NCBI GenBank assembly: GCA_963829135.1
Contig: CAWHHO010000005.1
Coordinates: 744,001 to 808,000 of the forward strand
From: Kumtagia sp963829135
Lineage (GTDB): Bacteria; Pseudomonadota; Alphaproteobacteria; Rhizobiales; Rhizobiaceae
Reading direction: 5' to 3'
DNA length: 64,000 nucleotides
Shown: one piece after another, positions 15,632 through 24,575 of the stretch
How the letters are laid out: each line of letters starts with the position of its first letter
Numbering within the stretch: position 1 is the first letter of the stretch
The notes under the pieces: generated by a model
Told to the model about the DNA's origin: nothing
Databases searched by the model: none
The model's input: only the letters and a program-made list of their open reading frames with translations
Position numbers and translations under genes: made by a program

Positions 15632-18376
15632 ATGCCCATCACTCCCATAAAATTCGCGACAAGACGCAATGTCCCCCCGTCGAACAGCAAAGGGGAGGTT
15701 GCAACCCTCGGAGACGCGCGTCTCATTGATACAGGCGACCAGAACTCCGCATCGGCCGGCACCAGCTCCCCCAGCGGTGTTGGCGACCTGAATTTTCTAA
15801 GCGGCGGCAGCGCAATGGGCGCCCGCATTCGCGACATGGATTGGACAAAGGTGGCGCTCGGCCCTGCCGAGAATTGGCCGCAAGCGCTGCGCACCGTCAT
15901 CAGCTTAATGCTGTCCTCAAAGCTGCCGATGTATGTCGCCTGGGGACCGGACCTGACCCTGCTCTACAATGACGGCTATGCAGCCATACTGGGGTCCAAG
16001 CACCCAGCCGCTCTCGGCCTGAGTATCGCCGAGGTGTGGGCCGAGGTGTGGACAGATTTGAAGTTGATCATCGACGCTGCCTTGGAAGGACATGCCAGCT
16101 TCAGCAAGGAAGTGTCCCGCACTTTAAACCGCAACGGTTCGGAAGAACTGGCCTACTTCACTTACGCGACCAGCCCGGTATTCGATGACGCCTATCGCAT
16201 CGTCGGAGCGTTCTGCGCCTGCCGGGAAACGACGCAGGATGTCGACGAGCGCGAAGCCTCGATCCTTGAGATCGAGCGGCTGAGGGTGCTGTTCAGCCAG
16301 GCGCCGAGTTTCATGGCAGTGTTGAGTGGGCCGAACCATGTCTTCGAAATCGCCAATGCGGCTTATTTGAAGATTGTCGGCAAGAGGCATCTTCTCGGCA
16401 GGCCGATCCGGGAGGCACTGCCCGAGCTGGAAGGCCAGGGCTTCTTCGAGGCACTCGACCGCACCTACGCTACGGGAGAGGTTCTGATCGGGAAACGCGC
16501 CCTGCTCAAGATGCCCACGAGGGCACGCGATGTGATTGACGAGCAGATCTTCCTGGACTTCATCTATCAGCCGGTGCGCGATGCCTCGGGAAAGATTACC
16601 GGTATATTTGTGGAGGGCAGCGACGTCACTGAGGCGACGCTTGCCGACGCGAGGCGGGCCGCATCGGAGCGATTTGCCCGAGCGACCATAGATGCGCTGA
16701 CCGAGCATATTGCCGTGGTCGATGTGAATGGGCTGATCTTCACGGTCAATAAGGCCTGGCGCGAGTTCGGACTAGCCAACGGCGCCGACCCATCCACATA
16801 TCTGGAGGGGGCCAACTATCTCGATGTCTGCGACCGTGCCATGCATTCCGGCGTGGAAGACGCAGGGCAAGTGGCGGAGATGATCCGCGAGGTTGCCCAG
16901 GGAAGCCGGGACGTCGCAGACCTCGAATATGCGTGCCATGCACCGGAGCAGGAGCGCTGGTTCTCCGTAAGGATCACCCGCTTCTCCGGTGCTGGGCCGG
17001 TCTTCCTGGTGGTTTCGCATGAAGACATCACGGCGCGGCGCAGCAGTGACCGGAGAATCGAATTTCTGGCCACCCACGATGCATTGACCAACCTGCCGAA
17101 TAGAAGGTTGCTGACCGAGAGGGCAAGGCAGACGATTGACCGGGCCAACACTATCGGGCTGGAGCTCGCCCTCTTCTTTGTGGACATCGACAATTTCAAG
17201 CGGCTGAACGATGCCTATGGCCATGCCATCGGTGATGCAACGCTGCAGGCAATCGCAAAAGAGCTGCGCAGCAGACTACGGCATGGAGACACACTGGCTC
17301 GGATCGGAGGCGATGAATTCGTCGTGGTGTTGACATCGCTGACGAATGCTTCGCTTGAAGCAGCCCGCTTCGCGCAAGGCGTGACCGAGCGGTTGTCGCG
17401 CCCGCTTCGTCTCGACGACCGCGAAGTGTCGGTCACCGCAAGCATTGGCATCAGCTTGTTCCCGACGGATGGCGCAACAATTGAAGACCTCCTGACCAGC
17501 GCCAACACCGCGATGTACGCTGCCAAAAACGGCGGTCGCAATGCGTTCAGGTTTTTCTCCCCCGAGATGGGTGCGAAGGCACACGAACGACTCGAGTTGG
17601 AAGCGCATCTGCGCAGCGCAATGGAACTGGGCCAGTTCGAGCTTTTCTACCAGCCGCAGATCCACATAAGGACCGGTGCGATGGTTGGCATGGAAGCTCT
17701 CATTCGGTGGCGGCATCCGCAGCTTGGCATGATTCCGCCTAACAAGTTCATCTCGGTAGCCGAGGAAACAGGACTTATATTGCCGATCGGCGAATGGGTG
17801 CTGCGTACGGCCTGTGAACAGTGCAAACGCTGGCAAGAAGCTGGTCTTGCGCGCTTGCCCGTTGCCGTCAACATTTCGCCGGTTCAGCTCAGGCAGCAAG
17901 AATTCGTGGACTTGGTTGCGCGGATACTGGAAGAGACTGGTCTCAGCGCCGGGTGCCTGGAACTGGAGATCACCGAAACCATGGTGATGAGCCAGACGGA
18001 ATCAATGGTCGGGCGCCTGAAAGAGCTCAAGGGGTTGGGCGTCCTTCTAACCATCGACGATTTCGGCACGGGATATTCGAACCTCGGCTACCTCAAGAGC
18101 TTTCCGCTCGATCGACTGAAGGTCGATCAATCCTTCGTCCACGACCTCCCTGCGGATCCATTTGCCGGCTCAATTGTGCGCGCCATTGTCGCGATGGGCC
18201 ACAGCCTTGGCCTGCAGGTCATTGCGGAGGGAGTTGAAACGGCTGAACAAGGAAAATTCTTGGAAAGCATAGATTGCGAGGAAGCACAGGGTTATTTTTA
18301 CAGTTTCCCGCTTGATCGGGATGATTTCGAACACATGTTGAGAAAGAACGGCCTCCTGCGCCAGGCATTCGCGTGA
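15632..18376 (+). CDS. PAS-GGDEF-EAL cyclic-di-GMP signalling protein
   Basis: About 914 residues from the ATG at 15632; an in-frame TTG at 15611 is also possible, and neither start has a strong ribosome site. Three PAS-like segments cover roughly 75-190, 225-350 and 355-480, the first resembling sensor domains of the ARIRDMDWTKVALGP type. The GGDEF motif is intact at ~559-563, so diguanylate cyclase activity is possible. The EAL domain begins near 670 with EAL at ~688-690 and keeps DDFGTGYSN and the AEGVE motif, so phosphodiesterase activity is also likely. No transmembrane helix is evident, implying a cytoplasmic sensor. The net activity cannot be deduced. Confidence 0.92.
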   Translation: MPITPIKFATRRNVPPSNSKGEVATLGDARLIDTGDQNSASAGTSSPSGVGDLNFLSGGSAMGARIRDMDWTKVALGPAENWPQALRTVISLMLSSKLPMYVAWGPDLTLLYNDGYAAILGSKHPAALGLSIAEVWAEVWTDLKLIIDAALEGHASFSKEVSRTLNRNGSEELAYFTYATSPVFDDAYRIVGAFCACRETTQDVDEREASILEIERLRVLFSQAPSFMAVLSGPNHVFEIANAAYLKIVGKRHLLGRPIREALPELEGQGFFEALDRTYATGEVLIGKRALLKMPTRARDVIDEQIFLDFIYQPVRDASGKITGIFVEGSDVTEATLADARRAASERFARATIDALTEHIAVVDVNGLIFTVNKAWREFGLANGADPSTYLEGANYLDVCDRAMHSGVEDAGQVAEMIREVAQGSRDVADLEYACHAPEQERWFSVRITRFSGAGPVFLVVSHEDITARRSSDRRIEFLATHDALTNLPNRRLLTERARQTIDRANTIGLELALFFVDIDNFKRLNDAYGHAIGDATLQAIAKELRSRLRHGDTLARIGGDEFVVVLTSLTNASLEAARFAQGVTERLSRPLRLDDREVSVTASIGISLFPTDGATIEDLLTSANTAMYAAKNGGRNAFRFFSPEMGAKAHERLELEAHLRSAMELGQFELFYQPQIHIRTGAMVGMEALIRWRHPQLGMIPPNKFISVAEETGLILPIGEWVLRTACEQCKRWQEAGLARLPVAVNISPVQLRQQEFVDLVARILEETGLSAGCLELEITETMVMSQTESMVGRLKELKGLGVLLTIDDFGTGYSNLGYLKSFPLDRLKVDQSFVHDLPADPFAGSIVRAIVAMGHSLGLQVIAEGVETAEQGKFLESIDCEEAQGYFYSFPLDRDDFEHMLRKNGLLRQAFA

Positions 18377-18436
18377 CGCGTCTCAATGCAGCCGGGGCAA
18401 GCTCGCGCCGAAATGACATTGACAAGGGATCAAGGC

Positions 18437-19417
18437 ATGAAAAAGCGCACGCTCGGGAAAAGCGGACTCGAAGTCTCGGCGATCGGCCTGGGTTGCATGG
18501 GCATCAGTCAGTCCTACGGCGCGCCGCTTCCTCTCCCTGACGCCATAAAACTGATACGCGGCGCTTTCGAGCGCGGCATCACCTTCTTCGATACGGCCGA
18601 AGTGTACGGACCTTACAAGAACGAAGAAGTTGTCGGGGAAGCCCTGGTCCCGATCCGCGACAAGGTCGTGCTCGCCACCAAGTTCGGCTTTGACATCGAA
18701 GCCGGCGGCGCCATGAACAGCCAGCCCCAGCATATCCGTGCGGCCGTGGAAGGCTCGCTCAACCGCCTGAAGACCGACCGCATCGACCTTCTCTATCAGC
18801 ACCGGGTCGATCCGAACGTACCGATGGAAGACGTGGCCGGCACGGTCAAGGAACTGATCGCGGAAGGCAAGGTCCTGTATTTCGGGCTTTCGGAAGCGGG
18901 CGTGAAGAACATCCGCCGCGCCCACGCTGTCCAGCCGGTGACAGCGCTCCAAAGCGAGTATTCCCTGTGGTGGCGTGAGCCTGAGGACCAGATCCTGCCG
19001 GTTCTGGGAGAACTCGGCATCGGCTTCGTCCCGTTCAGCCCGCTTGGCAAAGGCTTTCTGACGGGCACCGTCAGCAAGGATACAACATTCGGGAAAGACG
19101 ATTTCCGCAGCACGGTGCCGCGCTTCTCGCCTGAGAACCTAGCTTCCAACCACGCGTTTGTAGAGGCTTTCACCGCTATTGCCCGCGGTAAGAACGTAAC
19201 GCCCGCGCAGCTCGCGCTCGCCTGGGTCCTCACGCAAGAGCCATGGATCGTCCCCATTCCCGGCACGACCAAGCTGACGCGCGTCGACGAGAATATCGGC
19301 GCTGGGGACATTGAGCTCACCGAGTCCGACCTCGCCGCCGTCGACGACGCCCTATCGGGCATAGCGATAGCCGGCGAGCGCTATTCACCGCAGAACCAGG
19401 CGCGGATCGATCGATGA
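18437..19417 (+). CDS. Aldo/keto reductase
   Basis: 326 residues from the ATG at 18437, preceded by AAGG-rich bases; an upstream in-frame start adds 17 non-conserved residues. The catalytic tetrad is visible: Asp52 and Tyr57 (FFDTAEVYG), Lys82 (ATKFGF) and His122 (LLYQHRVDP). The C-terminal NADPH-binding part includes VPIPGTTK. It should reduce aldehydes or ketones with NADPH in the cytosol. It matches the large YhdN/oxidoreductase group common in rhizobia. Its neighbours are unrelated, and the physiological substrate is unknown. Confidence 0.92.
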   Translation: MKKRTLGKSGLEVSAIGLGCMGISQSYGAPLPLPDAIKLIRGAFERGITFFDTAEVYGPYKNEEVVGEALVPIRDKVVLATKFGFDIEAGGAMNSQPQHIRAAVEGSLNRLKTDRIDLLYQHRVDPNVPMEDVAGTVKELIAEGKVLYFGLSEAGVKNIRRAHAVQPVTALQSEYSLWWREPEDQILPVLGELGIGFVPFSPLGKGFLTGTVSKDTTFGKDDFRSTVPRFSPENLASNHAFVEAFTAIARGKNVTPAQLALAWVLTQEPWIVPIPGTTKLTRVDENIGAGDIELTESDLAAVDDALSGIAIAGERYSPQNQARIDR

Positions 19418-19620
19418 CATGCCAGCTTCAAGACCGGCCAGGGTGCTGGTGCTGAGCGCGAACGGGCAAGTTAACGCGATACACGCGCCTCCATCTTGAC
19501 CTTAGCCAACTGTGGCAATGCGTTTGAACGGGCTGAGGTAACTCGGATGTTTTCCTGCGTTCGAGTCGTTAGCGCAGTGCGGCAAGTGTGCCTTGCCACC
19601 AGCATAAGTGCAGAGGTCAC

Positions 19621-20700
19621 ATGCCAGAAGCATTTGCCAACCGCATCTCGACTGCGACGCCAGCCAACGACGTCCATCAATTCTTTATCGACTTCGCAGC
19701 TACGCAACTTTCAGACGATTTGCGCCGTCAGAGGATGTTCGCGCGGATGGCCGACCGAAGTGGTATTGAGCACAGATTTTCCTGTTTTAAGCCCTCTGGT
19801 GATCCAAATGGAACGAGCTTGGATGAAGACGGCATTTTTCTGCGCGGCGCCTTTCCAGGCACTGGTAAACGAATGGAGATGTACGCAGAAGCTGCGCCTC
19901 GCCTTGCTGTGAAGGCGGTTGAGAGGGTTCTGCAAGGAGAAGACAGAACCAGGATCACCCATCTGATCGTGACGACATGCACCGGGTTTTCCGCTCCGGG
20001 TTTGGATTTGGAATTGGTGGCATGCTGCGGTCTGCCCACTGATGTGGAGCGCACCATCATCGGGTTTATGGGCTGTTACGCGGCCATTAATGCACTCAAA
20101 TTGGCACGGCATATCGTTCGCTCGCAGCAATATGCCCGCGTACTCATCGTCAACCTGGAGATCTGCACGCTGCATCTGCGGGAGACCGACGATCTGGAGA
20201 AACTATTGTCGTTCTGCCTATGGGGTGATGGATGCTCAGCCTCGCTTATCTCGGAAGATCCAATTGGACTGAGGCTGGACAGCTTCCATTGCATCGTCGC
20301 CGCCGAGAGCCGTGAGTTGATGACCTGGAGCGTGAAGGACGACGGATTCGACATGGTACTCTCCGGACAAGTTCCTGGCGCGATCCACAAAGCACTGCAT
20401 GACAGCGTGGGTCACGTGCTGGGAAACAAGAGCATTGCAGAGATCGACCTCTGGGCTGTTCATCCCGGTGGGAAGTCGGTGCTTGATGCGGTCGAGCGCT
20501 CACTCGAACTTCCAGCTGACGCGCTCGACACTTCGCGCACTGTGTTGAGGGAGAACGGCAATATGTCATCCGCTACGGTGATGTTTGTCCTCGAGAGGAT
20601 GCTGGCCAATGAAACGTACGACAAGGTCGGCTGCGCTATGGCATTCGGCCCGGGACTGACCGCCGAAACCATGATGTTTCACAAGGCACAGCCGGCATGA
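19621..20700 (+). CDS. Type III polyketide synthase (chalcone/stilbene synthase family)
   Basis: 359 residues from the ATG at 19621, which has AGAGG five bases upstream. The Cys-His-Asn triad is Cys152 (GFMGCYAA), His281 (AVHPGGKS) and Asn314 (ENGNMSS). The family's GFSAPGLD and AFGPGL motifs are present. The enzyme is expected to extend an acyl-CoA starter with malonyl-CoA and cyclise it to an alkylpyrone or alkylresorcinol. The stop overlaps the next gene's start by four bases (ATGA), so it is coupled to a methyltransferase and a flavin oxidoreductase. This three-gene set is a recurring bacterial arrangement; the product is not known from sequence. Confidence 0.93.
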   Translation: MPEAFANRISTATPANDVHQFFIDFAATQLSDDLRRQRMFARMADRSGIEHRFSCFKPSGDPNGTSLDEDGIFLRGAFPGTGKRMEMYAEAAPRLAVKAVERVLQGEDRTRITHLIVTTCTGFSAPGLDLELVACCGLPTDVERTIIGFMGCYAAINALKLARHIVRSQQYARVLIVNLEICTLHLRETDDLEKLLSFCLWGDGCSASLISEDPIGLRLDSFHCIVAAESRELMTWSVKDDGFDMVLSGQVPGAIHKALHDSVGHVLGNKSIAEIDLWAVHPGGKSVLDAVERSLELPADALDTSRTVLRENGNMSSATVMFVLERMLANETYDKVGCAMAFGPGLTAETMMFHKAQPA

Positions 20701-21410
20701 TTGCGGGCCTTCAACAACGTCAGATCGTACCGGAAATACTCGACTCCCTGCCAGCGAACGATAGGAGCGCCAAAGCCTCTCGGCGCGACCTGATATGGAT
20801 CAATGCAATCATGTTGCAGAGCCGGTTCATGGCGGGGCTGTTGCGGCGGCACCTACCCTCTCCACCGAAGCGCGTTCTGGAAATTGGCGCGGGCGATGGC
20901 GCTTTCTCCCTGACCGTCGCACGACGGATGGGCAGCGCCTGGAAAGGCGTTGATCTTGTCATGGTCGATCAGGCAGATCTGGTAACCCGCATAAGGCGGG
21001 ACGACTTCGCCAGACTTGGCTGGCGCGTGGAACCCGTTGTTTCGGACTTGTTTGAGTGGCTTGCCCGATCCCCCGAAGACAGGTTTGATCTGGTGTTCGC
21101 CAATCTGGTTTTGCACCATTTCGACAGCGAAGATCTGCGCAATCTTTTTCACTTATTGCACAAGCGCGCTGACGTATTTGTCGCCACTGAGCCGCGCCGA
21201 AACGCCGTTGGGCTCATCGGTTCTTCCCTGCTGCGATTGATTGGGGCCAACGATGTGACCATGCACGACGCGGCAGCTAGTGTGCGCGCCGGCTTCGCTG
21301 GAACAGAGCTTTCTTCACATTGGCCAACAGCGGACAGCATGCGGTTCGAAGAACGCCGAGCGGGACTGTTCACGCATGCATTCGCTGCGGAGCGGATCGA
21401 TGAGCCATGA
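20697..21410 (+). CDS. SAM-dependent methyltransferase of the type III PKS operon
   Basis: 237 residues, class I Rossmann methyltransferase. Motif I is VLEIGAGDGAF (~60-70), and the post-motif region FDLVFANLVLHHF (~120-132) matches the motif-IV position. The start overlaps the polyketide synthase stop and its own end overlaps the next gene by 11 bases. It probably methylates the polyketide (O- or C-methylation) made by the upstream gene. The sequence does not show which. Confidence 0.88.
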   Translation: MIAGLQQRQIVPEILDSLPANDRSAKASRRDLIWINAIMLQSRFMAGLLRRHLPSPPKRVLEIGAGDGAFSLTVARRMGSAWKGVDLVMVDQADLVTRIRRDDFARLGWRVEPVVSDLFEWLARSPEDRFDLVFANLVLHHFDSEDLRNLFHLLHKRADVFVATEPRRNAVGLIGSSLLRLIGANDVTMHDAAASVRAGFAGTELSSHWPTADSMRFEERRAGLFTHAFAAERIDEP

Positions 21411-22572
21411 TGCCATCGTGATCGGGGCCGGCCCTGCTGGAACTGCCACGGCGCTGGCCCTTGCGCAACAGGGGTGGTCGGTTGCCATAGTCGAGCGGAG
21501 CAAATTTCCACGGCGCAAAGTGTGCGGTGAGTTCATATCTGCGGCCAGCATGACAATACTGGACAGTCTGGGCGTGGGCGCTCCTGTTCGCTCAAGGGCG
21601 GGGCCGGAAGTGCGTAGGCTTGCCCTCTTTGCATCGGGACCAAGTATAGAAGCACCAATGCCTCGTGCCCGGGGAGAAGCATTTGGACGCGCAATCGGGC
21701 GCGATGTGCTCGACACGCTCCTGCTTGATGCCGCGCGGTCAGCAGGCGTTGCCGTGTTTCAGCCTTGGCGGGCAACCGATGCATCAGCCGGGGCCGAGAC
21801 ATCTTCCGTGCAGATTGAAACGCGGGACCGGCAGCAACTTCTCACAGCCCCGGTTGTTATCGCGGCCCATGGCTCATGGGAGCATGGAAAGCTGTCAACG
21901 CACCTTCAAAAGCAACATGGGCCCCGCGACTTTCTCGGCTTTAAGGCACATCTGCAAAACGCGTCTCTCGCCGCTGATATTATGCCGTTGCTAGCCTTCC
22001 CGGGCGGCTATGGAGGCATGGTATGGTCTGACAACGGGAGACTATCTCTATCCTTCTGCATACGGAGGGACGTTCTCGCGACGGTGCGCAAACGCCACCC
22101 CGGCAGCTCGGCAGCCGAAGCGGTTCATGCTCATATCGTGGCCAGTTGCCCATCCGCCAAGGCCGTGATCGGAGGGGCGTCGCTCGAGGACGATTGGCTG
22201 GCGGCCGGACCTATCCGGCCGGGCTTGCGGGCCTGTTATGCCGACGGCATTTTCAGGGTCGGGAACATAGCCGGAGAGTCGCACCCTATCATAGCCGAAG
22301 GCATTTCAATGGCGTTGCAGTCCGGGTGGATGCTCGCCAGAGAATTGGGTGAAGCGCAACAATTTCAACACTCAGAACGCGCCCGTGTTGGGCAGCGATA
22401 CACAGCAGCATGGCGCAAGCAATTCTCAACCCGTGTCCGGCTGGCCGCGCTTCTAGCGCACCTGGCGATCTCTCCGACAACTGCCCGCGCGATCCAGACA
22501 ATTGTCCGCCTATTCCCAGCCAGTTTATCCCTGGGGGCTGCTTTGAGCGGAAAGACGCGGCTTGGAATTTAG
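21400..22572 (+). CDS. FAD-dependent oxidoreductase, geranylgeranyl-reductase-like
   Basis: 390 residues from the ATG at 21400, where the dinucleotide-binding GAGPAG motif starts nine residues in; longer frames add a non-conserved tail. ERSKFPRRKVCGEF (~32-45) is the substrate-side motif of the geranylgeranyl reductase/tryptophan halogenase-like group, and VGNIAGESHPIIAEG near the C-terminus is the second FAD motif. It should reduce or oxidise the polyketide product. It overlaps the methyltransferase gene, which supports a coupled three-enzyme pathway. Confidence 0.88.
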   Translation: MSHDAIVIGAGPAGTATALALAQQGWSVAIVERSKFPRRKVCGEFISAASMTILDSLGVGAPVRSRAGPEVRRLALFASGPSIEAPMPRARGEAFGRAIGRDVLDTLLLDAARSAGVAVFQPWRATDASAGAETSSVQIETRDRQQLLTAPVVIAAHGSWEHGKLSTHLQKQHGPRDFLGFKAHLQNASLAADIMPLLAFPGGYGGMVWSDNGRLSLSFCIRRDVLATVRKRHPGSSAAEAVHAHIVASCPSAKAVIGGASLEDDWLAAGPIRPGLRACYADGIFRVGNIAGESHPIIAEGISMALQSGWMLARELGEAQQFQHSERARVGQRYTAAWRKQFSTRVRLAALLAHLAISPTTARAIQTIVRLFPASLSLGAALSGKTRLGI

Positions 22573-22776
22573 GGAGGGCCGGTCCCCACCGGCAGTTACG
22601 AAAGGGCGACGTGAATTTGCGTCAGCGCTTTGAGCGCTTCGGGGTAAAGATGCACGCAGAATATCGTCCGAAACGGCAATCGCCTCATCGTAAGGCAAGC
22701 TTGATCGATGAACCGGAGCTTGTCTCGCTGGTATTGAGGTTTGTGCCTTCTCCGGCGGCTGAGTAAACATCCGAGC

Positions 22777-23775
22777 CTATGACGCTAGACCCGCCAAGGC
22801 GTAGCATATCGCCGCAATTGCAGCGGTGACTGGGATGGTGATCACCCAAGCAACGACGATATTGCCGGCGATGCCCCATCTGACGGCGGATGTTCGCCGT
22901 GCTGCGCCAACGCCGATAATAGCACCGGTGATCGTATGCGTCGTCGAAACCGGTATGCCCATCCATGTGGCCGCAAATAGAGTCAGCGCTCCACCGGTCT
23001 CGGCGCAGAAGCCTTGCATCGGATTCAGCCTCGTTATCTTCGAGCCCATCGTGTGGACGATGCGCCAGCCACCGAACAGCGTACCGGCGGCCAGCATTGC
23101 CTGACAGGACAGGACGACCCAGAAGGGCACATAAAAGGTGTCGCCGAGCATTCCCTGAGAATAAAGAAGGACGGCGATGATACCCATTGTCTTCTGGGCA
23201 TCGTTGCCGCCGTGGCCGAGCGAGTAGAGCGAGGCCGAAACGAACTGCAAGACGCGGAACGTTCGGTCCACTGCGAAGGGCGTGCTGCGTACGAAGATCC
23301 ATGAGACCGCAAGCACCAGCACCAGAGCCAGCACGAACCCTGTAGCCGGCGACAGGACGATCGCCGCGGCGGTTTTCAGCAGGCCGGACCACACGATCGC
23401 GACGCTGCCGGCCTTGGCTACGCCGGCCCCCACCAAGCCGCCCACAAGGGCATGCGAACTGCTGGACGGAATGCCGAACATCCAGGTGAGAAGGTTCCAG
23501 CTGATCGCCCCGACCAGCGCCGCGAACACCACGCGCGGATCGACAATATCTGCGGAGATGATGCCTCTGCCGAGAGTCTCGGCAACATGCAGGCCGAAGA
23601 ACATGAACGCGATAAAGTTGAAGAACGCCGCCCAGAACACCGCGTATTGCGGCCGTAGCACGCGCGTCGAAACAATCGTGGCGATGGAGTTGGCAGCGTC
23701 GTGCAGTCCATTCAGGAAGTCGAAAAAAAGGGCCACGCCAACCAGGCCAACCAGTAGGGGAAAGGCAATCTCCAT
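22777..23775 (-). CDS. pit: Inorganic phosphate transporter (PiT family)
   Basis: 332 residues with about ten membrane segments. The two PiT signature repeats are visible: GLHDAANSIATIVST near residues 24-38 and GHGGNDAQKTMGII near the middle. A P-loop-like SSSSHALVGG and the matching VSTTHTITGA lie in the second halves of each repeat. It imports phosphate with a cation, the low-affinity route. It lies three bases after the DUF47 gene, the usual pair in rhizobia (orfA-pit). Confidence 0.93.
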   Translation of the reverse strand: MEIAFPLLVGLVGVALFFDFLNGLHDAANSIATIVSTRVLRPQYAVFWAAFFNFIAFMFFGLHVAETLGRGIISADIVDPRVVFAALVGAISWNLLTWMFGIPSSSSHALVGGLVGAGVAKAGSVAIVWSGLLKTAAAIVLSPATGFVLALVLVLAVSWIFVRSTPFAVDRTFRVLQFVSASLYSLGHGGNDAQKTMGIIAVLLYSQGMLGDTFYVPFWVVLSCQAMLAAGTLFGGWRIVHTMGSKITRLNPMQGFCAETGGALTLFAATWMGIPVSTTHTITGAIIGVGAARRTSAVRWGIAGNIVVAWVITIPVTAAIAAICYALAGLAS

Positions 23776-23778
23776 GAC

Positions 23779-24420
23779 CTATACGTTCTCGATGACGATG
23801 CCGCTGATCTCATTTGCAACGTCCTCCAACCGGTCGACGACCTTTTCCAGCTCGCCATAGATCTCACTGCCGATCATGTAGGCCATCGGGTTGGTCTGGC
23901 CATATTTTTTGAACAGTTGCTTGAGCCCCTGCTCGTAGAGCTCGTCGGCCCTCCCCTCGACCCGCATCACTTCCTCGGTAAGTTCATTGAGCCGCTTCGC
24001 GTTCGTGCTGACTGCCTTGAGGAGTGGAACGGCTTGTGCCGTGATGGTCGCGGCCTCCACGATGACGCCGCCCATCTGTTGCATCAACGGATCAAATTCG
24101 CGCTGTTCGAAAAGTGTCACGGTTTTGACTGTCTTGCGCATCATGTCGATGGCGTCATCCATCGACTGGATCAGGTCCTTGATGTCGCCGCGATCGAAGG
24201 GCGTAATGAAGCTGCGCCGCACCGACAGAAGCACTTCGGCCGTGATATGATCGGCTTGATCCTCGAGCCTGTTGATTTCGGCGCACTGCTTGTCGATGTC
24301 TTCGCCGGCCAACAGCTTCTCCAATGCGTTCGCGGCGAGAACCAGCGTGGCGGCGTGTTCGGCGAAGTAATCGAAGAAGCGATCCTCGCGCGGCAACAGC
24401 TTTCGAAACCAGCCCATCAT
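23779..24420 (-). CDS. DUF47 / PhoU-like Pit accessory protein
   Basis: 213 residues, all alpha-helical with the PhoU-like repeats of the TIGR00153/DUF47 family (LEDQADHITAEVL and the end VVDRLEDVANEISGIVIENV, in parts). In rhizobia this gene precedes pit and modulates low-affinity phosphate import. Spacing of three bases to the pit start indicates translational coupling. Confidence 0.9.
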   Translation of the reverse strand: MMGWFRKLLPREDRFFDYFAEHAATLVLAANALEKLLAGEDIDKQCAEINRLEDQADHITAEVLLSVRRSFITPFDRGDIKDLIQSMDDAIDMMRKTVKTVTLFEQREFDPLMQQMGGVIVEAATITAQAVPLLKAVSTNAKRLNELTEEVMRVEGRADELYEQGLKQLFKKYGQTNPMAYMIGSEIYGELEKVVDRLEDVANEISGIVIENV

Positions 24421-24575
24421 TTGGCACCCTCCTCAGCCAAAGCATCCTGCGAATTGTCATGCAAGAGCATTGAAACACTCTCGCCTAGAGGCTGGCGGTC
24501 TGGCTCTGTGTCAAGAGGTTTTGTCGGCTAAGTCTTAGCCATCGAATGGCAGACCTTTCGCACGCTCCACGGAGT

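Noticed and set aside
22570..22640. AGGGAGGGCCGG... stretch resembling the start of an FMN riboswitch
   Set aside because: It lies downstream of the oxidoreductase stop with no flavin gene following on the plus strand, and the other conserved riboswitch blocks are absent.
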